Below, piece after piece: positions 60,543 to 64,000 of a stretch of DNA of 64,000 nt. The notes under the pieces are model-generated. The model saw nothing but the letters and a program-made list of their open reading frames with translations. It had not been told where the DNA came from and did not search any database. Within the stretch, counting starts at the first letter, position 1; the number at the start of each line of letters is the position of its first letter. Position numbers and translations under genes: made by a program. The DNA is from Smittia aterrima (Eukaryota; Arthropoda; Insecta; Diptera; Chironomidae): positions 25,730,001 to 25,794,000 of the forward strand of contig CP093831.1 of the NCBI GenBank assembly GCA_033063855.1, in the 5' to 3' direction.

Positions 60543-63500
60543 GTATTTATAGAATGGATTGTTTAGATTTCATTAGCTCTGCGGTTACTATCCGCATTTT
60601 GATGAGTGTGTCTATCTCTCTCGAATGATGAGGAAATCAAATATAAACGCTTCAGGTCAATGACATTAAATATTTAAATTAAAAGGATATTTTCGTCTGT
60701 CGTGTTCACTTCCGATGAGAACCGAACTCGTCTCGTCTCGAGTGTGCAGTTAAGCTGAAGCTTGATGGCAACCTAATCGAGTTTAACAATAATGAATGCG
60801 CTATCAATGTAGACTGGCTAGACACGCTGCTCGTAGTCTCTTTGTTGTTGCGAAAAAAAAGTTTTTCGTAGCAACGACTTTTTTTCTTTTCGCTCGTCGT
60901 CTAACGATGAAGCTTCTTTTCGAATGTGGGAGGTTCATTTTATTTTATACGCTGAACCAGCAATTATCTGCTTTAGCAACCGAAAGCGACGAGGAAATTC
61001 CTGAGGAAATCGTTCGTGTTTTTCACGCGATTAATCTTTCATCAACATGACATCAACTTTCCAGACTCAATGTAAACCATCATCGATTCGAAGGCAACAG
61101 CGAAACCTTCATGCTTCATCATTCGTGAGGATGGTCGAGAAGAGAGCGAGAAAACCTATTAATAGCCTCGAAGTGTATAATATGAAATTTCTCATTGTTA
61201 AGCGTTGATTTTCCGTTTGATAGGAAGAAAACTGTTTCTCATTTCCTTTCCCCAGCGAGAGCGAGTTCAATGGAATCTGTTTTGCATTTTAAAGGGCGAA
61301 GCCACCCTCGAAGGAATGAGCGATAGTGCAGTTTCCTGTGTAAGCTTTTTCTTCACTCAACCTCAGTCTATAAACAATGAAATATTTATGAGGAAGCGAA
61401 ATGAAATTTATTGCAAAGTGAGCAGAGAAAATCCGCAAAAGCTTTCACGAGTAATCAAAAGAAATCGCTGAACGAAGATTCTTTTATTCTAGACGTGACG
61501 CGAGTCATCGGGATTTTGATGAATCAGATGATGACTCAATGTTGATGACTATCTAAGTTGGAGATATCGATGACTTATAGCAACAAATTGCTAGTGAATT
61601 CATTGAACTCAAAGTTCTTCTTCTTCTTCCCGCATTTCTCGCAAAGTTCGTGAGTGAACACAAAGAAAAAGGATTTCTCATATTAAATCGTTACGTGCTT
61701 GGTTTTATTACGAATGTTTGAGTCAAAGGCATTTCAAGAGGATTCGCAGACAGATTTCAAAGAAAAGATTTACAATTCAACGTTTCAAAAAGACGACACT
61801 CACTTTAAAGAACATTAGCGCTTGATTAAAACACGAAAACGAAAGTCTTCGTTTTAATTAAAATACTTTTGAGAGTAACCGCAAGATCTGAAGAATATTT
61901 TCGTCACGGGAACCGCAAAGTAAACAGGAAATGTCACAATCAGCGAAGAACGATCAGGAAACGTGCGGAGCATGAAACTTTATAGCATAAGACGGAGTAG
62001 AAGCGTAAACGAAATTATTGAAAACGAATTAACGAAACATGCCTCGCTTGTCGCGCTCACACATCTGATGACAGCGTGAAGCGAGAAAGAGCGAACGTCG
62101 GTGTAATTTGTGTCCGTAATTGACAACTCTCGTGCACTCATTAAGTTAAGAAATATGCGAAGACAAAGTTATTTAATTAACAGAACGACCATTTAGCGAT
62201 TCCGTTTCATGCTGGGCAAGGGAGAGAGAGATAAGTAAAAGAGAAAGATCGGATATCTTTAAAAAGATTTATGCGAGAATCACACATAATAAAATAATTG
62301 CGATTACTCATTTGCGCTGACCGATTCTTATCTGTCGCAACTTTACTCGGATTTCTTCATTGAAGTTGTCATTTAATTGCCTCTCAATTAATGAACAAAA
62401 CAGCTTTGAACTAAAAACATTTATTTGAGAAGCAACTCACTCTCGATCGGGTGAAGGGGAACTGGCCGTGATTGGCATCAAAACATGTTCAGTTTCAATA
62501 AGTTTTATATTCTTCGAGAGACACGAAAAAAAAAATCAACCGCAAATAAAATTCAATAAAATTATAATTCATTTGACGTTCCTGATTGAAGTTAAATGAA
62601 GTTTTTAATTACGAACTGAAATTACATTAACGAGAGAATGAACGGTATGTCTCGAGCCTGAGCCTGAAAATAATAAAGGTTCAGAGTAATTAGTGGGACG
62701 ATCGAACAATGAGGTCTCGTTCTAAAGGAAAAACACGACAAAAGGATCCGAAAATGTTTCCACATCGCCCCACAGCGAGCGACCATCAAAAAAAAACTTT
62801 TTTTATGAAATTTATGGAAAACGAGATAAAAGTTGTTTGAGTTTGCCCCGAAACGATGTTCGAGGGAGGAGAGGGCGAGCTTATCAGATACTGCGTTTGC
62901 CTTTTTGTAAATAAACTTTTGTCATTCACTGATCGACTTTCATTACCAGAAAAAAAACGAGAATCGAGAAAGTTTGAATCCAACTGCGTTGCCCGATCAA
63001 TTCGAGACAGAGATATCTCATCTCAATGAGCCTGCCACGGCAATAAAATTTATTTTATTATGAAAAGATTTACGAATGTCACTTTTGCAATAAAAGCGAA
63101 TGCAGAAAAAAAATGAAAAATTATCGAAGCCTCTGGTGCATAAAAGCTTTTTGCGCACAGCGATATCTTGATCCGCTGTCCCGGTGGCGGCGAAACAAAA
63201 AATATTTAACCAATTCACGTTGTAACATTTGAGTTTGAAGGATAATTCGAGAATTACATTTCTCACCGAATGTGCATGAATGGCTGAGACTCCGACTCCA
63301 ATGAATGCACATTAAGCTTTATGACCACTAGCGTGAATATTAATTGGCCCTTTTAATGAGGTCAGAGCTTCGCGTCCAACAAGAAAAGAGACTTTAACGA
63401 CGACGCATTAATCACGCAATTAAACGAATAAATCATGTGAAAGAAAATATCAATCGGACAACTCGAAGTGGGAAGTGCAGAACTTAATCGTTTACCTTTC

Positions 63501-64000
63501 AATCAATGAAGCTCTTAAGAGATCGTCTCGTTGTTTAATGTCATCGCTGATATCTCCAACAATTCATTCCATTCTTCAGAGACCGTAAAGGTTAATTATT
63601 GTTATGAACTTATCGACGCAACATTCCAATGGAGATAATTATGTTGTGGCATAAATTATTCGATTTAATTGCCCTTTAATTCGCTTAACGAAATATTAAT
63701 TCACGAAATATGATTGAGGGAGTGTTCACGAGCGTCTCAATGTGGGCTCTAACGGACTCGTTAAGGATTATTTAATATTTCCGCTGAAGCCGCCGATAGA
63801 ATTTAATTTATGAAAACAGTTTCAGCTTTTGTCGCAACTCATTGTGTGGCAGCTTGTGTGTCAGTGTTTTGCACCCTTTTTTCGGGTAGAAATGGGAGAG
63901 TTCCAAATCGATCGCTAAAAGCTTATTACAATTAGTTAGCGCGGTTGGTTGGTCTTCAGTCTTCGGCCTGCTCTGACCTTGTCAAAGGCTTGAACTTTTA
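60543..64000. other. Gene-free right end, possible intron
   Basis: No supported gene. One tiny frame at 60907-61050 starts MKLLFECGRFILF and ends acidic, but there is nothing else in its favour. Around 63330-63800 AATTAAT/TAAT-rich sequence looks regulatory. Confidence 0.4.

Noticed and set aside
60907..61050. 47-codon frame with signal-like start (MKLLFECGRFILF) and acidic tail
   Set aside because: Too short, no cysteines or peptide-processing sites, no promoter; likely chance.
1..64000. tRNA or rRNA genes
   Set aside because: Scanning for GGTTCGAANCC-type T-arms with a matching acceptor stem by eye found none on either strand.

Overview
The window looks like nuclear DNA from an insect, most likely a fly (Diptera). 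Four genes are recognisable. Muscleblind and Chk2/Loki match the Drosophila proteins in motif order. Most confidently placed introns are short (about 50-110 bp) with GT-AG ends, and start codons often sit in an A-rich fly-type context. A nematoceran (midge-like) source is an inference, not something the sequence proves.

Layout. 1.05-3.93 kb: a head-to-head pair sharing a 274-bp promoter, a PRCC-family spliceosome-associated protein (minus) and a divergent Chk2/Loki checkpoint kinase (plus). The kinase model needs a GC-AG intron. 7.4-13.83 kb: muscleblind (mbl), six coding exons, all joined in phase 0, giving about 820 residues with one CCCH zinc-finger pair and a long Asn/Ala/Ser/Gln-rich tail. 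13.8-20.6 kb: no gene seen; probably mbl 3' UTR and flank, with one long imperfect hairpin near 17.0 kb.

20.6-26.5 kb: a small, recently rearranged cluster. An intact four-exon UDP-glycosyltransferase (UGT) is followed by a minus-strand gene for a small secreted four-cysteine protein. The block from UGT exon 4 to upstream of that gene is repeated once in direct orientation. The second UGT copy lacks exons 1-3 and the donor-sugar signature and is a pseudogene. The second small secreted gene is intact and has gained an in-frame duplicated splice donor. A TIR-bounded element with internal satellite arrays sits only in the first copy.

26.5-64 kb: gene-poor sequence. Three well-bounded short plus-strand exons with no useful reading frame (36.6, 47.3, 57.9 kb) and an ATG-bearing exon at 60.09-60.54 kb could be the 5' end of a long gene running off the right edge. 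A minus-strand 146-residue reading frame with a spliced leader lies at 39.7-40.3 kb. Both are predictions from splice signals and open frames only.

The genes do not form one pathway. PRCC/Chk2 share a promoter, mbl is a splicing regulator, and the UGT/secreted cluster looks like a lineage-specific accessory island.
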